Positions 27,520 to 38,190 of a DNA stretch of 64,000 bases are shown piece by piece (the stretch's first letter is position 1; every line of letters begins with the position of its first letter). Source of the stretch: Moraxellaceae bacterium. GTDB lineage: Bacteria; Pseudomonadota; Gammaproteobacteria; Pseudomonadales; Moraxellaceae. The notes below the pieces were generated by a model. That model had not been told where the DNA came from. It saw only the letters and a program-made list of their open reading frames with translations, and did not search any database. The DNA lies in assembly GCA_030646295.1 (NCBI GenBank), contig JAUSND010000003.1:186001-250000 (forward strand). The letters are read 5' to 3'. A program made the translations under genes and the position numbers.

Positions 27520-30306
27520 TCAGGCGGGCAACTCGTTTGTCTCGCGCCATTCGATCAGCTCGTCAATGCAGCGAACCAGGCGGTCAATGTCGGCGCGACA
27601 ATGTGTCGTATCGTTCTGGACTGTTCTGCTGCCCTGGCTTTCCTGCATCAGCGTCTTGATGCAGGTTTCCAGTTCGTGTGCAGCCTCGCGCAGTGCCGGC
27701 ACCCCGCAGTAGCGGGTGGCGCCATGCAGGTAGTGCACATGACCCAGCAATGCTTCCATGCGGTTGTTCTCGCAGGCATCAAGAATCTTGCGTTTTTCCT
27801 GTTCCAGACTGTTGAGCAGCATCAGCAGCATGTCGCGGGCAAGATCTTTTTTCCCGGCAGCAAGCCGTACGCTTTCTTCCCAGTCCACGCCATCTGCCAC
27901 CTGAGGCTCAGTCACTCCAGTGGTCAAGCCAAAATCCCTGACCGAGCTGATCTGTGGCTGGGTGCCAGTCCATTTGGCAATCATGTGCGCCAGCTGGGTT
28001 TCCTGTAACGGCTTTGTCAGGTAGTCATCCATCCCCGACTTGAGCAGTGCCTCACGCTCGTTCGCCATGGCATGTGCGGTCAGTGCAATGATCGGCAAAC
28101 GTTTTGTCGCGCCGGATTCCTTTTCATGAAGACGAATGGCCTGGGTTGCTTCAAGCCCGTTCAGTCCAGGCATCTGGATGTCCATGAAGACCAGATCAAA
28201 GCCGGATTCCTTGCACAGCCGGATGGCCTGGTAACCATCACTGGCGGGTACCGCCTCAACGTTAAGATCTTGCAGCAGTGCACAAACAAGTTTGAGATTG
28301 GCGGGATTGTCATCCACTGCCAGTACTCGCATGCATTTTGCTTTTGCAACGGAGGGTAGCAGGGCCATTTGCGTTGGCATGGCAGACAGCAGGCCGGTCA
28401 ATCGTGCATAAAGCTCGCGAGGTGCTACCGGCTTGCTTACCACGGTGACGTGTGCGGCTTCGTACGCTGCCTGCTCCTGGGACGAGTCGGTGCTTCGGGC
28501 CAGCAGAATGACCGGGCCCGGCATATGCTCCCGCAATTCGTTCAGTACCGTGCCCAGGCCGTTCGCATCGGTGCCGGGTAATCCAAGACCAAGAATGATC
28601 GCATCAGGATTGTCTGCGTCACCCAGTTGCTCCCGCAATTCGCTCAGGGACTGGATGGCGGTGCAATGTGCCCCCCAGTGCTCAAGCGTATTGATCAGGA
28701 ACAGGCGGCAGACATCATGCGCTTCTGCGACGATGATATTGCAGCCTTCCAGCAGGTCGCCTGGTGTGGCAGCCTGCATGAAGTTGTCGAGCTCTGCCTT
28801 GATGGTGAACCAGAACGTGGAGCCCTCACCAGGAGTGCTTTCAAAATTTATCTCGCCATGCATTTGCTCGACAAGATGGCGGGAGATCACCAGTCCCAGA
28901 CCGGTACCACCGAACTTGCGCGTGGTGGAAGGGTCGCCCTGACTGAAGGCACGAAAAAGATCGGCCCGGGCAGACTCCGACAGGCCGATGCCGGTATCCG
29001 ATACGCTGACACGAACGATGGCGTGACGCTCGGTCAGGTTTTCCAGCATGCAACGAACAATGATCTCGCCCTTGGGTGTGAACTTGATGGCATTGTTCAC
29101 CAGATTGATCAGGATCTGCTTGAGCCGCAGGGGATCGCCCATCAGGTGACGAGGAACATCGTCGTAAATGAATGCGACCTGTTCCAGGTTTTTCTCTTCA
29201 GCCAGGGGTGCCAGCATGTTGAGCACGTCAAAGATGACTTCTTCAAGATCCAGCGGCGTGTGGTCAAGCACCAGCTTGCCGGCCTCGATCTTGGAAAGGT
29301 CCAGTACGTCATTGATGATGGCCAGCAGGCTGTCGGAAGACTTCTGGATGGTGCGGACATAGTCCAGTTGACGTGGCGACAGGCTGGTTTTTTGCAGAAG
29401 CTTGGCAAAGCCCATGATGCCGTTCAGTGGCGTACGGATCTCGTGGGAAATGTTGGCCAGGAATTCAGACTTGATGCGGTTGCCCTCAACGGCCTCCTTT
29501 CGCGCCAGCGTCAGTTCGATATTCTGGACTTCCATGGCCTCCATGGTTTCGCGCAGATCTTCATTGGTCTGCACCATCGAGCCCTTGAGTTCTTCGGTAT
29601 CCGTACCGATACGGTCCAGCAGGGCATTGATTTCATTTTGCAGCTCAACCAGATCACCGGAGGCATTTGTTCCCAGCCGGTAATCAAGATGCGTGCTGTC
29701 TATCCGGGACATGGTCCTGGTCATCTCCGAGATGGGGGAGAGCCAGCGATGAATGACGCGGGTCAGTACGATGCCCAGCAGGGCCAGCATCAGAAGACTG
29801 ACTACAAGCACTGCCAGCAGTGCCTCATATTTGCGGATGGTGAGATGTTGCGTGCTCACCTCCAGCAAGATCCACGCCGGCACAGCCTTGCCTTCGGCAT
29901 TCAGGACAGGTCGCTCCAGCGGTTGCACGTACTGCCAGCTGTCCGTGGTCAGGTAACGCCGTGTCCGGGTGTCGGGTTTGAGTATTTGCGAGCCTGACAG
30001 GGGGCGTGGCATCGGGCCGCTATTCACCAGGCTTGCACCCTTGCTGTCCATCAGCGTCAACGAACGCAGGCTTGGCTCTTCCAGCGCCTGTACTGAGAGC
30101 TTTTGCAGTGACTCTGGCGTGGTGTCACGCAACTGGTCGAAGGCATTGCCATATTTGGCAAGCAGCAGCCGGCCGCGCTCATCCTGAACGGTTTCAAAAT
30201 CATTGAATCGGCTCAACACCATCCCGACCCCCAGACCGAAAACCAGCAGGGTAGTGGGGATGAGCAGCAGGGCGATCAGGCGGCTTTGCAGGCTCCAGGG
30301 CTTCAT
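27520..30306 (-). CDS. barA: Hybrid sensor histidine kinase BarA/GacS
   Basis: This 928-aa tripartite kinase is expected to phosphorylate the regulator GacA/UvrY, which drives CsrA/RsmA-sequestering sRNAs. Layout: transmembrane helix at about 10-30, periplasmic sensor region, second helix at about 155-180, HAMP, HisKA with HEIRTP (His288), HATPase, a pseudo-receiver in which the phospho-acceptor Asp is replaced (IILGLGLPG), a true receiver with [11 protein letters not shown] (Asp709), and an Hpt domain with His861 (LHGATRY). CAT at 30306-30304 is the chosen start. It is divergent from cysM, as gacS is in Pseudomonas. Confidence 0.95.
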   Translation of the reverse strand: MKPWSLQSRLIALLLIPTTLLVFGLGVGMVLSRFNDFETVQDERGRLLLAKYGNAFDQLRDTTPESLQKLSVQALEEPSLRSLTLMDSKGASLVNSGPMPRPLSGSQILKPDTRTRRYLTTDSWQYVQPLERPVLNAEGKAVPAWILLEVSTQHLTIRKYEALLAVLVVSLLMLALLGIVLTRVIHRWLSPISEMTRTMSRIDSTHLDYRLGTNASGDLVELQNEINALLDRIGTDTEELKGSMVQTNEDLRETMEAMEVQNIELTLARKEAVEGNRIKSEFLANISHEIRTPLNGIMGFAKLLQKTSLSPRQLDYVRTIQKSSDSLLAIINDVLDLSKIEAGKLVLDHTPLDLEEVIFDVLNMLAPLAEEKNLEQVAFIYDDVPRHLMGDPLRLKQILINLVNNAIKFTPKGEIIVRCMLENLTERHAIVRVSVSDTGIGLSESARADLFRAFSQGDPSTTRKFGGTGLGLVISRHLVEQMHGEINFESTPGEGSTFWFTIKAELDNFMQAATPGDLLEGCNIIVAEAHDVCRLFLINTLEHWGAHCTAIQSLSELREQLGDADNPDAIILGLGLPGTDANGLGTVLNELREHMPGPVILLARSTDSSQEQAAYEAAHVTVVSKPVAPRELYARLTGLLSAMPTQMALLPSVAKAKCMRVLAVDDNPANLKLVCALLQDLNVEAVPASDGYQAIRLCKESGFDLVFMDIQMPGLNGLEATQAIRLHEKESGATKRLPIIALTAHAMANEREALLKSGMDDYLTKPLQETQLAHMIAKWTGTQPQISSVRDFGLTTGVTEPQVADGVDWEESVRLAAGKKDLARDMLLMLLNSLEQEKRKILDACENNRMEALLGHVHYLHGATRYCGVPALREAAHELETCIKTLMQESQGSRTVQNDTTHCRADIDRLVRCIDELIEWRETNELPA

Positions 30307-30438
30307 GGGGCATCCCTTGTCATTCTTGCCTCCGACTATAGCGGGGCAGGGGGCATCTGTCCCGGGGTACCGTCGCCGCTGGCAGGTCGCCCCGGGCGGC
30401 ATCATCCCGTACAATCGCCGGCCTGTTCAGAGGTGATC

Positions 30439-31341
30439 ATGCCTAGTGTTATCTATCCCACTATCGCCGATACGGTCGGCAATACTCCCTTGGTGCGCCT
30501 GCAGCGCTTGCCGGGGGATACGACCAATACCGTACTGGTCAAGCTGGAGGGCAACAACCCGGCCGGCTCGGTCAAGGATCGTCCTGCGCTCAGCATGATC
30601 ACCCATGCCGAGCAGCGTGGCCTGATCAAGCCTGGTGATACCCTGATCGAGGCCACCAGTGGCAATACCGGGATCGCCCTGGCCATGGCTGCTGCCATCA
30701 AGGGCTACCGCATGATCCTCATCATGCCGGCCAACCAGAGTCAGGAACGACGTGATGCCATGGCTGCCTATGGCGCCGAGCTGATCTCCGTCACCCAGTC
30801 TGACGGCATGGAAGGTGCACGTGATCTGGCCATGAGAATGCAGGCCGAGGGCAAAGGGGTGGTGCTCAACCAGTTTGGCAATACCGACAATCCACTCGCC
30901 CATTATGAAACCACCGGGCCGGAGCTCTGGCAGCAGACGCAGGGCACGATTACCCATTTCATCAGCTCCATGGGTACCACCGGCACCATCATGGGGTGCT
31001 CGCGCTACCTGAAAGAGCAGAACCCGGCTATCCGCATCATTGGTTTGCAGCCCTCGGATGGTTCGCAGATCGCCGGTATCCGGCGTTGGCCCGAAGCGTA
31101 CCTGCCCACCATTTTCGAACGCGACCGTGTTGATGAAGTGATGGATGTGCAGCAGAAAGATGCCGAGGACACCATGCGCCGACTGGCACGTGAAGAAGGC
31201 ATTTTCTGTGGCGTCTCGTCCGGCGGCTCGGTCTGGGCAGCCCTTGAGCTATCAAAACGTCTTGAGCATGCCGTGATTGTTGCCATCATCTGCGACCGAG
31301 GCGACCGCTATCTTTCCACCGGCATCTTTAACGCCGGCTAA
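30439..31341 (+). CDS. cysM: Cysteine synthase B
   Basis: CysM (300 aa) makes cysteine (or S-sulfocysteine with thiosulfate) from O-acetylserine using pyridoxal phosphate. The PLP lysine lies in NPAGSVKDRPALSM, followed by the ATSGNTGIALA loop and the C-terminal GVSSGGSVWAAL phosphate-binding turn. The RRWPEAYLPTIF segment is typical of CysM rather than CysK. ATG 30439 has AGAGG upstream; the longer frame to 30286 overlaps barA and is not coding. The barA/cysM/rlmD/relA/mazG order is conserved. Confidence 0.96.
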   Translation: MPSVIYPTIADTVGNTPLVRLQRLPGDTTNTVLVKLEGNNPAGSVKDRPALSMITHAEQRGLIKPGDTLIEATSGNTGIALAMAAAIKGYRMILIMPANQSQERRDAMAAYGAELISVTQSDGMEGARDLAMRMQAEGKGVVLNQFGNTDNPLAHYETTGPELWQQTQGTITHFISSMGTTGTIMGCSRYLKEQNPAIRIIGLQPSDGSQIAGIRRWPEAYLPTIFERDRVDEVMDVQQKDAEDTMRRLAREEGIFCGVSSGGSVWAALELSKRLEHAVIVAIICDRGDRYLSTGIFNAG

Positions 31342-31420
31342 ACATGCAAGACAGGTTTTTCACGACCGTGGCCCGGCGCCAGTCGGCTGCTTCGATAAAC
31401 AGGGATGACCGGAAAAAGAC

Positions 31421-32209
31421 ATGAACAATATTTTTGTTTTTGACATCGAGACAGTTCCCGACATCGAAGGCGCCCAGCGCATTTACGGTCTTGACGGGCT
31501 GGATGACAGGGACACGGCCAATGCCATGTTCACCATCCGCCGTCAGGAAACCGGCGGCTCGGACTTCCTGCGTCACCACTTGCAACGGGTTGTCTGCATT
31601 TCCGTGGCCCTGCGTACCCGTGACGGTCTCAAGGTCTGGTCGCTGGGCGACGAGTCATCGGACGAGAAGGACATCATCACGCGATTTTTCACCGGTGTAG
31701 AGCGCTACCTGCCCACGCTGGTGTCCTGGAACGGCGGCGGGTTTGATCTGCCCGTGCTGCACTATCGCGCGCTCAAGCACGGTATTGCCGCCCCGCGCTA
31801 CTGGGATCAGGGTGAGGACGACCGTGAGTTCAAGTTCAATAACTACATCAGCCGTTTCCACTCACGGCATACCGATCTGATGGACCTCATCGCCGGCTAT
31901 CAGGCGCGTGCCGTACAGCCGCTGGACCAGATTGCCACGCTGCTCGGCTTTCCCGGCAAGATGGGCATGAGTGGTGCAAAGGTCTGGGATGCCTATCTGG
32001 ATGGTGATCTGGCCGGCATCCGCAATTATTGCGAAACCGATGTGCTGAATACCTGGCTGGTCTACCTGCGCTTCCAGCTCATGCGGGGTCATCTCGATGC
32101 TGGTGCCTATGAGGCAGAAGTCGAGCTGACAAGGCAGTTGCTGCAAAAAGAAAGCAAGCCGCACTTCACCGAGTTTCTTGAGGCATGGCAGAAAAACTCT
32201 GCGGCCTGA
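31421..32209 (+). CDS. Predicted 3'-5' exonuclease related to the PolB proofreading domain
   Basis: This 262-aa protein has the DnaQ-like/RNase H exonuclease fold. The first acidic motif is FVFDIETVPD (residues 4-13), the second SWNGGGFDLPVL, and the third NYCETDVLNTWLVY, together the DEDD-type metal ligands. It matches the family annotated as predicted PolB-like 3'-5' exonuclease in Pseudomonas, which sits at the same place between cysM and rlmD. The substrate is unknown, presumably single-stranded DNA or RNA ends. Confidence 0.9.
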   Translation: MNNIFVFDIETVPDIEGAQRIYGLDGLDDRDTANAMFTIRRQETGGSDFLRHHLQRVVCISVALRTRDGLKVWSLGDESSDEKDIITRFFTGVERYLPTLVSWNGGGFDLPVLHYRALKHGIAAPRYWDQGEDDREFKFNNYISRFHSRHTDLMDLIAGYQARAVQPLDQIATLLGFPGKMGMSGAKVWDAYLDGDLAGIRNYCETDVLNTWLVYLRFQLMRGHLDAGAYEAEVELTRQLLQKESKPHFTEFLEAWQKNSAA

Positions 32210-32263
32210 GAGTGCACGGCCACCCGAATTATCCGAACCAGCTGAACCAGAACAGAGAGCACA

Positions 32264-33595
32264 ATGAGTCGTCGCAGTGAAAAAATGAAAGCCCTCCCGG
32301 CCGTCGAGCTCGACATCGACAGCCTTAGTCATGAGGGCCGTGGCCTGTCCCGTATCGACGGCAAGCGCATCTTTGTCGAAGGAGCCTTGCCGGGCGAGCG
32401 TGTACGCGCCCAGTTCACCTTCACGCACAAGAAGTACGACGAAGCCCGTACCCTGGACATCCTGCAGCCATCGCCGGATCGTGTAACACCCCCGTGTGTG
32501 CATTTCGACATTTGCGGCGGGTGCTCCCTGCAGCACATGTCCCGAGATGCCCAGATCGCCTTCAAGCAGAGTGTGCTGGCCGAACAGTTCCGGCATTTCG
32601 GCGGGCTGGAGCCGGAGTCATGGTTGCCACCGTTGCTGGATGAGACCACCGGCTACCGCCGCAAGGCCCGCCTTGGCGTGAAGTACGTCATCAAGAAGGG
32701 CGAACTGCTGGTGGGATTTCGCGAAAAGAAATCCAGCTTTCTCGCCGATATCCGGTCCTGCACAATTCTGGATGAGCGCATAGCGTCACAATTGCTGGCG
32801 TTGCGTGAAGTCATCAATGGTCTGGCCCTGCGAGACCGCATTGCACAGATCGAAGTGGCCGCCGGTGACGACGAAGTGGCACTGGTTTTCCGCCATATGG
32901 ACCCTCTGCCCGAGTCCGATGTACATGCGCTGGTCGCTTTCAGTGCAGCCAGAAACTGGATGCTTTATTTGCAGCCAGGCGGCCCCGATTCGGTGCATCG
33001 TGTCTATCCTGAAACAGGGGAGGATCGGCTGTCCTATGCCTTGCCCGACTTTGGCCTGCGACTGTTCTTCCATCCCATGGACTTCACCCAGGTAAACGCT
33101 GGTATCAACCGCAAGATGCTGAATCTGGCACTGGACTTGCTTGATCCACAGCCAGGGGATCGCGTGCTTGACCTGTTCTGCGGCCTTGGCAACTTCACCT
33201 TGCCGCTGGCAACCCGCGCGGCTGAAGTGATCGGCGTCGAAGGCATCCAGGCCATGGCAGATCGTGGCATGGAAAACGCCCGGCGCAACAATCTGACCAA
33301 TGTGTCGTTTTATGCGCAGGACCTGACCCAGGACTTCTCGCAGCAGCCGTGGGCAAAGCAGGGCTTCGACCGCCTGCTGATCGACCCGCCGCGCAGTGGC
33401 GCAGAAGAGGTGGTCAAGTACCTGCCAAAGTTCGGTGCAAAGCGGATTGTGTACGTCTCCTGCAACCCCGCCACGCTGGCGAGGGATGCCGGTCTGCTCA
33501 AGGATGCCGGCTATCGGCTGCTCAAGGCGGGGGTGATGGACATGTTCACGCATACCACGCATGTTGAGTCGATTGCGGTCTTTGAAAAGAAATAG
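32264..33595 (+). CDS. rlmD: 23S rRNA (uracil-1939 C5)-methyltransferase
   Basis: RlmD (443 aa) methylates U1939 of 23S rRNA using SAM. The N-terminal TRAM-like domain (about 10-70) is followed by the iron-sulfur cysteines ([15 protein letters not shown]). The SAM site is [14 protein letters not shown] and the catalytic Cys lies in [12 protein letters not shown]. All parts are intact and the length matches E. coli RlmD (433 aa). It precedes relA, separated by a perfect palindrome. Confidence 0.96.
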   Translation: MSRRSEKMKALPAVELDIDSLSHEGRGLSRIDGKRIFVEGALPGERVRAQFTFTHKKYDEARTLDILQPSPDRVTPPCVHFDICGGCSLQHMSRDAQIAFKQSVLAEQFRHFGGLEPESWLPPLLDETTGYRRKARLGVKYVIKKGELLVGFREKKSSFLADIRSCTILDERIASQLLALREVINGLALRDRIAQIEVAAGDDEVALVFRHMDPLPESDVHALVAFSAARNWMLYLQPGGPDSVHRVYPETGEDRLSYALPDFGLRLFFHPMDFTQVNAGINRKMLNLALDLLDPQPGDRVLDLFCGLGNFTLPLATRAAEVIGVEGIQAMADRGMENARRNNLTNVSFYAQDLTQDFSQQPWAKQGFDRLLIDPPRSGAEEVVKYLPKFGAKRIVYVSCNPATLARDAGLLKDAGYRLLKAGVMDMFTHTTHVESIAVFEKK

Positions 33596-33596
33596 G

Positions 33597-33666
33597 TTTT
33601 GTGGGAGTGGCTTTAGCCGCGAATACGCTGGCTGGAAAATTCGCGGCTAAAGCCACTCCCACAAAA
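33597..33666. repeat. Perfect 28-bp inverted repeat (REP-like) between rlmD and relA
   Basis: The left arm at 33597-33624 and the right arm at 33639-33666 are exact reverse complements, with a 14-bp spacer. The core is GTGGGAGTGGCTTTAGCCGCG, given here only as its first half GTGGGAGTGG and inner part GCCGCGAAT. It begins two bases after the rlmD stop. It is the tail-to-tail REPIN form of the repeat family also seen at 36798, 42207 and 56816, and might act as a transcription barrier. Confidence 0.9.
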
Positions 33667-33694
33667 AATGCGGATCTGAAAAGAAGAGCTGACG

Positions 33695-35947
33695 ATGGTA
33701 AAGGTTCGCGAAGACTATCCGCAGATGTCTGATGGCTCAGTCGATCTGGATGCCTGGCTGGCGCGTATCGGCACCAAGGTGGCCCTGTACGACCCGGACG
33801 CGCTCAAGCGCGCCTGCGAGTTTGCCCGCAAGCTCGATGAAGAAAACTCGGCGCGCGAGCATGTCTGGTCTGCCCGCACGTCCAGCTTTCTCACCGGCCT
33901 GGCCATGGCCGACATCCTGGCCGATTTGCGCCTGGACCAGGAGTCCCTGACGGCCGCCGTGCTCTATCGCGCTGTGCGCGAAGGCAAGACCACACAGGCG
34001 GTCATCGAAAAGACCTTCGGGTTTGATATTGCCCACCTGATTGATGGCGTACTGCGCATGGCGGCCATCAGCCAGATCGTCAATCCCGACAAGAAAGCCG
34101 GCTTTGGCAAGGACCAGCAGCAGCTCGACAATATTCGCAAGATGCTGGTCGCGATGATTGATGATGTGCGGGTTGCACTCATCAAGTTGTCCGAGCGTAC
34201 CTTCGCCATTCGCGAGATCAAGGACGCCACGCCCGAGCGACGCCAGCGCGTGGCCCGTGAAATCTTTGACATCTATGCGCCACTCGCGCACCGCCTTGGT
34301 ATCGGACACATCAAGTGGGAGCTGGAGGATCTGTCATTCCGGTATCTCGAGCCGGACTCCTACAAGCACATTGCCCGCCTGCTTGATGAAAAGCGGCTGG
34401 ATCGTGACGAATACATCCAGAATGTCATTTCCTCACTGAAAGGCATGCTCGACCGGATGGGCATGCACTCCGAGGTGACCGGACGCGCCAAGCACATCTA
34501 TTCCATCTGGCGAAAAATGCAGCGCAAGAAGATTTCCTTCAACGAAGTCTACGATGTGCGTGCCGTTCGCGTGCTGGTGCCTGAGGTGCGTGACTGCTAT
34601 GCCGCGCTGGGGGTTGTGCATTCGCTCTACAAGCATATTCCCCGCGAGTTCGACGACTACATCGCCACGCCCAAGGAAAACGGCTATCGCTCGCTGCATA
34701 CCGCCGTGATCGGGCCACAGGGCAAGCCGCTGGAAGTGCAGATCCGTACGTTTGACATGCATGAAGAGGCCGAACTTGGCGTCTGCGCACACTGGCACTA
34801 CAAGGAAGGCACCAAGGGCGGCAAGAACGCCGGCTACGAAAGCAAGATTGCCTGGCTGCGCCAGGTACTGGAGTGGCAGGAAGACATGGGCGAGGCCCAG
34901 CTCGAGGACTTTGCCGAGCAGCTTAACCAGGCCATCCATGACGACCGCATTTACGTGTTTACCCGCGATGGCCATGTCATCGACATGCAGACAGGTGCCA
35001 CCCCGCTCGATTTTGCCTATCACGTGCACACGGCCGTAGGTAACGGCTGCCGTGGCGCCAAGGTGAACGGCCGCATCGTGCCGCTCAACTACAAGCTGCA
35101 GACCGGTGAGCAGGTGGAGATCATGACCACCCGCAACGGCATACCCAGCCGTGACTGGTTGTCGTCCTCGCTTGGCTACCTGAACACCACGCGCGCCCAG
35201 GCCAAGGTGCGCCACTGGTTCAAGCAGCAGGACCGCGAGAAGAACATTGTTGAAGGCCGTGAGCTGCTGGAGCACGAATTCATGCGGCTGGGCATCAGCC
35301 TTGCCCGACATGACCTCGATACGCTTGCCCCCCGGCTTAATGTGAAGACCGGCGATGACGTGCTGTCCGGCATCGGTGCCGGCGACATCCGCATCAGCCA
35401 GGTCATCAGCCTCATGGGCGCCCGCGTGGACAGCAGTGCCCAGCAGGACCTCCTGCCCAGGGATGTTGTCAGCCGCTCGCGCCGCACCCTGTCGGGCTCA
35501 CCCATCATCATCGAAGGTGTTGGCAACCTGCTCACGCATATCGCCAACTGCTGCAAGCCCATTCCCGGCGAACCGATTGTTGGCTACATCACGCAGGGTC
35601 GGGGTGTTTCCGTGCACAGTCGCGGCTGTCCCGAGTTCATGCACCTGCAGGAGACCGAGCCGGCCCGTGTGGTTGACGTGCAATGGAACCAGTCCGAAAC
35701 GGATGTCTATGCAGTGGATATCCATATCCGTGCCTGGGACCGTACCGGCCTGCTGCGCGACATCACCGGCGTTTTGGCCAACGAGCATGTGAATGTGACG
35801 GGGCTGCAGACACACTCCAACAAGAGTGACGGCACCGCCAGCATGCAGGTCACGGTCGAGATCGGCAGCCTCAATGCCCTTGGCCGCCTGCTCGCCAAGA
35901 TCGAGCAACAGCCAAACGTGATCGAAGCCAGACGTTATTCGGCCTGA
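33695..35947 (+). CDS. relA: GTP pyrophosphokinase RelA
   Basis: RelA (750 aa) makes (p)ppGpp on ribosomes with uncharged tRNA. The N-terminal pseudo-hydrolase domain lacks the metal-binding HD motif. The synthetase domain has YRSLHTAVIGPQGKPLEVQIRT and the acidic EFDD (318-321) that separates RelA from bifunctional SpoT (which has RxKD). TGS (about 420-480), helical, zinc-finger-like (CCKPIPGEPIVGY) and ACT (last 75 aa) domains follow. It sits between rlmD and mazG as in Pseudomonas and E. coli. Confidence 0.97.
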   Translation: MVKVREDYPQMSDGSVDLDAWLARIGTKVALYDPDALKRACEFARKLDEENSAREHVWSARTSSFLTGLAMADILADLRLDQESLTAAVLYRAVREGKTTQAVIEKTFGFDIAHLIDGVLRMAAISQIVNPDKKAGFGKDQQQLDNIRKMLVAMIDDVRVALIKLSERTFAIREIKDATPERRQRVAREIFDIYAPLAHRLGIGHIKWELEDLSFRYLEPDSYKHIARLLDEKRLDRDEYIQNVISSLKGMLDRMGMHSEVTGRAKHIYSIWRKMQRKKISFNEVYDVRAVRVLVPEVRDCYAALGVVHSLYKHIPREFDDYIATPKENGYRSLHTAVIGPQGKPLEVQIRTFDMHEEAELGVCAHWHYKEGTKGGKNAGYESKIAWLRQVLEWQEDMGEAQLEDFAEQLNQAIHDDRIYVFTRDGHVIDMQTGATPLDFAYHVHTAVGNGCRGAKVNGRIVPLNYKLQTGEQVEIMTTRNGIPSRDWLSSSLGYLNTTRAQAKVRHWFKQQDREKNIVEGRELLEHEFMRLGISLARHDLDTLAPRLNVKTGDDVLSGIGAGDIRISQVISLMGARVDSSAQQDLLPRDVVSRSRRTLSGSPIIIEGVGNLLTHIANCCKPIPGEPIVGYITQGRGVSVHSRGCPEFMHLQETEPARVVDVQWNQSETDVYAVDIHIRAWDRTGLLRDITGVLANEHVNVTGLQTHSNKSDGTASMQVTVEIGSLNALGRLLAKIEQQPNVIEARRYSA

Positions 35948-35963
35948 CTCCCGGGATTCATCC

Positions 35964-36782
35964 ATGTCCGCACTGCAACAGCTTCTGCACATCATGACCC
36001 GTCTGCGCGACCCGCAGACCGGTTGTCCCTGGGATCTGGAGCAGGATTTTTCCACTATCGCCCCCTACACGCTGGAAGAGGCGCATGAAGTTGCCGATGC
36101 CATTGCCCGTGGCGACATGGATAACCTGTGCGAAGAGCTGGGCGACCTGTTGCTGCAAGTGGTGTTTCACGCACAGATGGCCAGCGAGCAGGGACTGTTT
36201 GATTTCGAGCAGGTTGCCGCCGGCATCGTCGACAAGATGATTCGCCGACATCCGCATGTGTTCCCGAATGGCCACCTTGATGGCAGTCTGGATGCCGAGT
36301 CGGTGGCGATAGAAAGCCGTGAAGTGGTGGCCAACTGGGATGCCATCAAGAAAGCAGAAAAGGCCGAAAAAGGTGAGCATCACCACCGCATCCTCGATGG
36401 CATCACCTCAGGCCTGCCCGCCCTAACACGTGCCGAAAAACTGCAGCGCAAGGCCGGCAAGGTTGGTTTTGACTGGAACGACCCGCGTGCCGTGATCGCC
36501 AAGCTGCGTGAAGAGCTGGACGAGATCGAGGCCGAGCTGGACAACGGCACGCAGGCGGCGCAGGAAGAGGAGCTGGGCGACCTGCTGTTCTGTGTGGTGA
36601 ATCTGGCGCGCCATCTCGATCTGGACAGTGAAATGGCGCTGAAAAAGGCCAACATCAAATTCCAGCGCCGCTTTGCCCACATCGAGGACCGGCTGGCAGA
36701 GCAGGGCACCCCCTTCAGTGCGGCCAGCCTTGAGCAGATGGAAGCCCTCTGGGTAGAAGCCAAGCAGCAGGAAACCCGCTAA
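35964..36782 (+). CDS. mazG: Nucleoside triphosphate pyrophosphohydrolase
   Basis: MazG (272 aa) hydrolyses NTPs and dNTPs to monophosphates. Both tandem MazG domains are present: the N-terminal one starts MTRLRDPQTGCPWD and contains EEAHEVADAI and EELGDLLLQVVFHA; the C-terminal one has EELDEIEAEL and EEELGDLLFCVVNLARH with the EExxE/ExxD metal ligands. It lies 16 bp after relA, the classical relA-mazG pair, and may modulate the stringent response in this setting. Confidence 0.96.
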   Translation: MSALQQLLHIMTRLRDPQTGCPWDLEQDFSTIAPYTLEEAHEVADAIARGDMDNLCEELGDLLLQVVFHAQMASEQGLFDFEQVAAGIVDKMIRRHPHVFPNGHLDGSLDAESVAIESREVVANWDAIKKAEKAEKGEHHHRILDGITSGLPALTRAEKLQRKAGKVGFDWNDPRAVIAKLREELDEIEAELDNGTQAAQEEELGDLLFCVVNLARHLDLDSEMALKKANIKFQRRFAHIEDRLAEQGTPFSAASLEQMEALWVEAKQQETR

Positions 36783-36797
36783 ATCCTTGTGCCTGTG

Positions 36798-36819
36798 GTG
36801 GGAGCGGCTTCAGTCGCGA
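36798..36819 (+). repeat. REP-like unit (short form)
   Basis: The unit reads GTGGGAGCGGCTTCAGTCGC, sharing the GTGGGAGYGGCTT head with the palindrome at 33597. Only one arm is present. It lies 16 bp after the mazG stop. Confidence 0.8.
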
Positions 36820-36888
36820 TGCATTCCTGTTGTGTTCATTTTTTAGCCAACCCACTGATTTCATGCTTTTTTTGCCTGTTTGTGGTGC

Positions 36889-36917
36889 TTGACTGCATCG
36901 TCATCGTCCTGTAACTA
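36889..36917 (+). promoter_or_regulatory. Candidate sigma-70 promoter upstream of the first porin
   Basis: TTGACT (36889-36894) and TAACTA (36912-36917) are 17 bp apart, a good match to -35 and -10 boxes. If used, the leader would be about 260 nt before the porin ATG at 37186. Confidence 0.5.
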
Positions 36918-37030
36918 AGAGTTCATTAATCGCGGGCGATCACTTCCTCAGCCCGTTCAGCGTCTCCTGGCAGCTTCTGACTGACCGGGCTGTCTTTCTC
37001 TCCCTCTGCTGAAATCAAAAATTCATATAT

Positions 37031-37048
37031 TTGTCATACGGTTGTAGC
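37031..37048 (+). promoter_or_regulatory. Weak Pho-box-like direct repeat upstream of the first porin
   Basis: TTGTCAT, 4 nt, then TTGTAGC resembles the PhoB box (two CTGTCAT units 4 nt apart), but the second unit matches only in TGT. A further lone CTGTCAT lies upstream of the second porin near 38295. Phosphate control is only a suggestion. Confidence 0.25.
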
Positions 37049-37185
37049 TTTTTCTTAAAGTCGGGTGTACGTTCTGGCTCAAGCTTCCGCGTCAGGGCGG
37101 TGCATGAACACAGGCATGCGCTCCCTTTCAGGGCAAAACCCGGCCGGATGGCTACAACCAAATAAAGGTATCAGGAGATACACGT

Positions 37186-38175
37186 ATGAATCGCAAGCTG
37201 CTCGCTCTGGCCGTTACCGCTGCTCTGGCTGCTCCTCTGACTGCCCAGGCCGCACCAACTGTTTATGGTCTGCTGAACCTGTCCGTGGACATGGTTGATC
37301 AGGAGTCCACAGGTGATGACGAATGGCAGGTTAACTCCAACTCCTCACGTCTGGGCGTGAAGGGCGAAGAAGACCTGGGCAACAAGTACAGCGCAGTGTA
37401 CAAGGCCGAGTTTGGTGTGGATGCCGATGAGGTTTCCGGTCTGACTGGTCGCGATCGCTACCTGGGTCTCAAGTCCACATGGGGTACGGTAAAGCTGGGT
37501 GCCTTTGACAGCGCGCTCAAGACCGCACAGGGCAACGTTGACCAGTTCAACGACATGACTTTCACCGATATGGGCAACTACTTTGCCGGTGAAAATCGTA
37601 TGGCCAATGTGATCGGCTATGAAAGCCCGAAGATTGCCGATGCCGTCACCATCAAGGTCAACCTGCAGCCAGGCGAAGACACTGCTGGTGGTAATGACAG
37701 CCCGGCCGATGGCATCTCTGCATCGGTTGCCTACGATGCCGCTGGCCTGTACCTGGCCTTGGCCATGGACAGTGGTGTGAGCAGTGGTCCCTTCAATGAC
37801 GTCACCAACCGCGATGCTGTGCGTCTGGTAGCAACGTACACCATGGATGCCCTGCAGCTGGGTGCCATGCTCCAGACGTCGGAAAACTCTGATGATCTGG
37901 CCGCTGGCGGCCAGGATGACGAAGAAGGCGTGCTGGTGAGTGCTGCTTTCACCATGGGCAAGAACGTCCTGAAGGGACAGGTTGCCATGGTTAACCGTGA
38001 CTTTGGTGGTGGTGCAGAAGCTGACGGCATGTTTGTTGGTGTTGGTGCCGATCACAACTTCACCGACATGACCAAGGCCTATGCCCAGATCAGCATGCTC
38101 AGTGCCGATAACGCCGGTGCAGCAGCTGACACTGACGACACTGTCCTGACCGTCGGCATGCAGACCAAGTTCTAA
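37186..38175 (+). CDS. Outer-membrane porin (Porin_4 type)
   Basis: A 329-aa general-type porin forming a trimeric 16-strand beta-barrel in the outer membrane. A signal peptide ends at about residue 22 (LTAQAA). The mature protein starts PTVYGLLNLSVDM, followed by SRLGVKGEEDLGNKYSAVYKAE, a hallmark of this family, and alternating beta strands. The final residue is Phe (VGMQTKF), the BAM-recognition signal. The sequence is acidic (D/E-rich loops). It is followed by a strong terminator and a second, related porin gene. Confidence 0.93.
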   Translation: MNRKLLALAVTAALAAPLTAQAAPTVYGLLNLSVDMVDQESTGDDEWQVNSNSSRLGVKGEEDLGNKYSAVYKAEFGVDADEVSGLTGRDRYLGLKSTWGTVKLGAFDSALKTAQGNVDQFNDMTFTDMGNYFAGENRMANVIGYESPKIADAVTIKVNLQPGEDTAGGNDSPADGISASVAYDAAGLYLALAMDSGVSSGPFNDVTNRDAVRLVATYTMDALQLGAMLQTSENSDDLAAGGQDDEEGVLVSAAFTMGKNVLKGQVAMVNRDFGGGAEADGMFVGVGADHNFTDMTKAYAQISMLSADNAGAAADTDDTVLTVGMQTKF

Positions 38176-38190
38176 TCGGTCTGTAGCCCG

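Larger units (their letters stand above)
36783..37185. other. Intergenic region between mazG and the first porin
   Basis: These 403 bp hold no supported gene. They contain a single REP-like unit (36798-36819), a promoter-like pair (36889-36917), and a possible Pho-box-like direct repeat (37031-37048) upstream of the porin. A TTTCAGGGC...CCCGG region near 37126-37145 has no clear role. The porin ribosome-binding site AGGAG lies at about 37173-37177. Confidence 0.6.

Noticed and set aside
28500-28740. Loss of the phospho-acceptor Asp in the first receiver of BarA as an anomaly
   Set aside because: A degenerate receiver between the kinase and the true receiver is normal for the BarA/GacS architecture.
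28627-29997. Long plus-strand ORF opposite barA (456 codons)
   Set aside because: The minus-strand frame encodes a complete histidine kinase with all motifs; the antisense frame is a high-GC shadow without domains.
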